From JAOPZW01 sp963803375 (GTDB lineage Bacteria; Actinomycetota; Thermoleophilia; Solirubrobacterales; Solirubrobacteraceae), in the NCBI GenBank assembly GCA_963803375.1, contig CAWDMB010000002.1, positions 1 to 62,251 on the forward strand: 62,251 nt of DNA, given 5' to 3'. The position numbers and the translations under genes were made by a program. Positions within the stretch are counted from its first letter, which is position 1, and each line of letters begins with the position of its first letter. Of this stretch, positions 60,708 through 62,251 are shown one piece after another. A model generated the notes under the pieces. That model ran no database searches, was not told where the DNA came from, and worked only from the letters and a program-made list of their open reading frames with translations.

Positions 60708-61529
60708 ATGCCAAGCCCCGACGCACAGACGGGCTACGCGCTGGTCGACGGTCTCAACATGTACTACGAGATCCACGGCTCGGGCGCGCCGTTGATCCTC
60801 CTGCACGGCGCGTACATGACGATCGACATGATGGGTGCGCTCCTGCCCGGACTGGCCAAGGCCCGGCAGGTGATCGCGGTCGAGCAGCAGGGGCACGGGC
60901 ACACGGCGGACGTCGATCGCCCACTCACCTATGAGCAGATGGCGGACGACACGGCGGCGCTGGTTCGTCACTTGGAGATCGACAACGCCGACGTCGTCGG
61001 CTACAGCATGGGCGGCGGCATTGCCCTGCAGCTGGCGATCCGCCACCCGGGCTTGGTGCGAAAGCTCGTCGTCGCATCGACCTCCTTCACCAGCGACGGC
61101 ATGCACGCCGTGGCGCTCGAGATGTTCCCGTCGATCACACCCGAGCTCTTCGCCGGGTCTCCGATCGAGGAGGCATATCTTCGAACCGCGCCGACCCCCG
61201 GTGACTTTCCCAAGCTGGTCGAGAAGCTGAAGCAACTCGACATGACCGCCTTCGCCTGGCCGGAGCAGGACATCAGGGCGATCGCCGCGCCGACGCTGAT
61301 CGTCTTGGGGGACTCCGATGGCATCCGCCTCGAGCACGCCGTCGAACTCTTCGGGCTGCGCGGAGGAGGGGTGATGGGTGACCTCGCCGGCCTTCCGGAA
61401 TCGCAACTCGCCGTGCTCCCCGGCACCGCCCACTTCGTCCCGCCCGGGTTCGGGCTCCTGGACCGCGCCGAATGGCTGCTGGCGATGATCCCACCCTTCC
61501 TCGACGCGCCGATGCCGGGGGACTCGTGA
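60708..61529 (+). CDS. Alpha/beta hydrolase
   Basis: A 273-residue hydrolase. 'PLILLHGAYMTIDMM' carries the oxyanion loop, the nucleophile Ser lies in 'VVGYSMGGGIALQLAIRHPG', Asp in 'LIVLGDSDGIRLEH' and His in 'VLPGTAHFVPPG'. Similar to esterases and epoxide-hydrolase-like proteins. The ATG follows AAGGAG by 6 bases. Confidence 0.92.
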   Translation: MPSPDAQTGYALVDGLNMYYEIHGSGAPLILLHGAYMTIDMMGALLPGLAKARQVIAVEQQGHGHTADVDRPLTYEQMADDTAALVRHLEIDNADVVGYSMGGGIALQLAIRHPGLVRKLVVASTSFTSDGMHAVALEMFPSITPELFAGSPIEEAYLRTAPTPGDFPKLVEKLKQLDMTAFAWPEQDIRAIAAPTLIVLGDSDGIRLEHAVELFGLRGGGVMGDLAGLPESQLAVLPGTAHFVPPGFGLLDRAEWLLAMIPPFLDAPMPGDS

Positions 61530-61596
61530 CCGGCGCCCGCTGAACACCGACTGCCTCGGAATCGGTGCTGATCGGCGGCGGCGGCGTGGCGTCGCG

Positions 61597-62118
61597 TCAG
61601 CCGTGGTCGCTGGCTGCGGCCATGTGGAATGTGAACATCCGTTCGGCGACGATCCGTGCATACAGCGGGCCTGAGTCGATGAACTCCTCGTACCGTGGTC
61701 CGTAGCGCGGGACGTAGACGTCCAGAAGGGTCTGCCTCAGCTCGGCGCCCGCCTGGCTCTGGACGTCGACGAGCACGGCCTGACCGTGGACCGTGACCGC
61801 CAACTCCTCGCCCGGCAGGTGCGTGGCGCTGACGTGCGGACGCGCACGGATGTGGCGGAAACGGACGGAATCGGGGGACGAGCCGAAGTGGAATGACCCG
61901 CGCAGGAAGACGCCGTCGACGGGTCCGACGATGGGACGGCCGTCGGCGGTGACCGTCGCGAGGGCCAGTAGGCGCATGCCGGTGAGCCGCTCGGCGACCT
62001 GCTCGGCGGTCAGACGCCGCTCGGGCGTGATGATGGCGCGAAGATGCGGCCCGGCCGAGGCGTAGCTGCGATCGAGAACCGCTTGCAGCGCCGCGAGATC
62101 CTCGAGTGTCTCGTGCAC
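61597..62118 (-). CDS. Pyridoxamine 5'-phosphate oxidase-like flavin/F420-binding protein
   Basis: A 173-residue split-barrel protein: 'LLALATVTADGRPIVGPVDG', 'VFLRGSFHFGSSPDSVRFRH' and 'ARPHVSATHLPGEELAVTVH' are the strands that bind FMN or F420. The C-terminal part 'YEEFIDSGPLYARIVAERMF' is typical of actinobacterial members. Substrate unknown. The GTG at 62118 is chosen where homology begins; an open frame reaches 62247 but its extra residues do not look coding. Confidence 0.8.
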   Translation of the reverse strand: MHETLEDLAALQAVLDRSYASAGPHLRAIITPERRLTAEQVAERLTGMRLLALATVTADGRPIVGPVDGVFLRGSFHFGSSPDSVRFRHIRARPHVSATHLPGEELAVTVHGQAVLVDVQSQAGAELRQTLLDVYVPRYGPRYEEFIDSGPLYARIVAERMFTFHMAAASDHG

Positions 62119-62251
62119 GAGCCTGATTGTCTCAGCGCCGACCACGAGCCTGATCGCCGCCGTCGACCGACGTTGCGAGCGGACGCGCCGGGGCACGTCG
62201 GGCCGATGCGCCTGACCAGGCGGCGAACTTGCTGTGCCGGAGCGCATGTCT

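Noticed and set aside
62119..62247. Longer start for the flavin-fold protein at 62247
   Set aside because: The extra 43 residues are Arg/Pro-rich and unlike the family. The GTG at 62118 matches the domain start.

Overview
The window looks like a chromosomal contig from a high-GC actinobacterium, most likely class Thermoleophilia (Solirubrobacterales-like). This rests on very high GC at third codon positions, actinobacterial gene orders (obg-proB-proA-nadD-rsfS; comEA-comEC-holA-rpsT-lepA), and secreted proteins with the 'FECRLD...APC' module that I associate with that group. The assignment is inference; no 16S rRNA gene is present.

Layout. 1-4692: a heavily frameshifted methyltransferase, an SRPBCC protein and a large BTAD/AAA/TPR regulator. 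4717-19667: conserved core (yjbQ, lepA, murJ, rpsT, holA, comEC, comEA, leuS), a SufR-like Fe-S sensor, and a divergent DoxX / FAD reductase / transaldolase operon. 19722-33562: a tRNA-Ala(GGC) gene followed by a 13.8-kb integrative element. 33625-56552: one long minus-strand run of housekeeping genes. In transcription order it reads tig, clpP, clpX, valS, folC, ndk, maf, mreB, mreC, mreD, mrdA, rodA, rne/rng, rplU, rpmA, obg, proB, proA, nadD, rsfS. 56579-62118: catabolic genes (two oxidoreductases, acyl-CoA dehydrogenase, flavin monooxygenase, alpha/beta hydrolase, flavin-fold protein).

The integrative element is the most interesting part. It has a tyrosine integrase next to the tRNA, an excisionase-like HTH protein, and a RepA-like helicase whose gene end carries an iteron-like cluster. 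It also has a chain of small overlapping ORFs, one resembling a P27-type small terminase and one an M41-like HEAGH zinc peptidase. No large terminase, capsid, tail or conjugation genes are visible. This is the layout of a phage satellite or a decayed integrative plasmid. The right half carries an IS1634-like element, an IS256/MULE-like element, and cargo (two secreted proteins, Hsp20). The IS1634-like insertion separates an accessory operon from its promoter, so the element may no longer be functional. The right att copy differs from the tRNA by four bases, two of them compensatory. This suggests the 3' half of the present tRNA gene came from the element.

The element interrupts the stretch between rsfS and leuS. 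Removing it would leave tRNA-Ala followed about 60 bp later by the end of rsfS. Sequence quality looks good except at the extreme left, where one gene has about six frameshifts, and at one position near 17,935.
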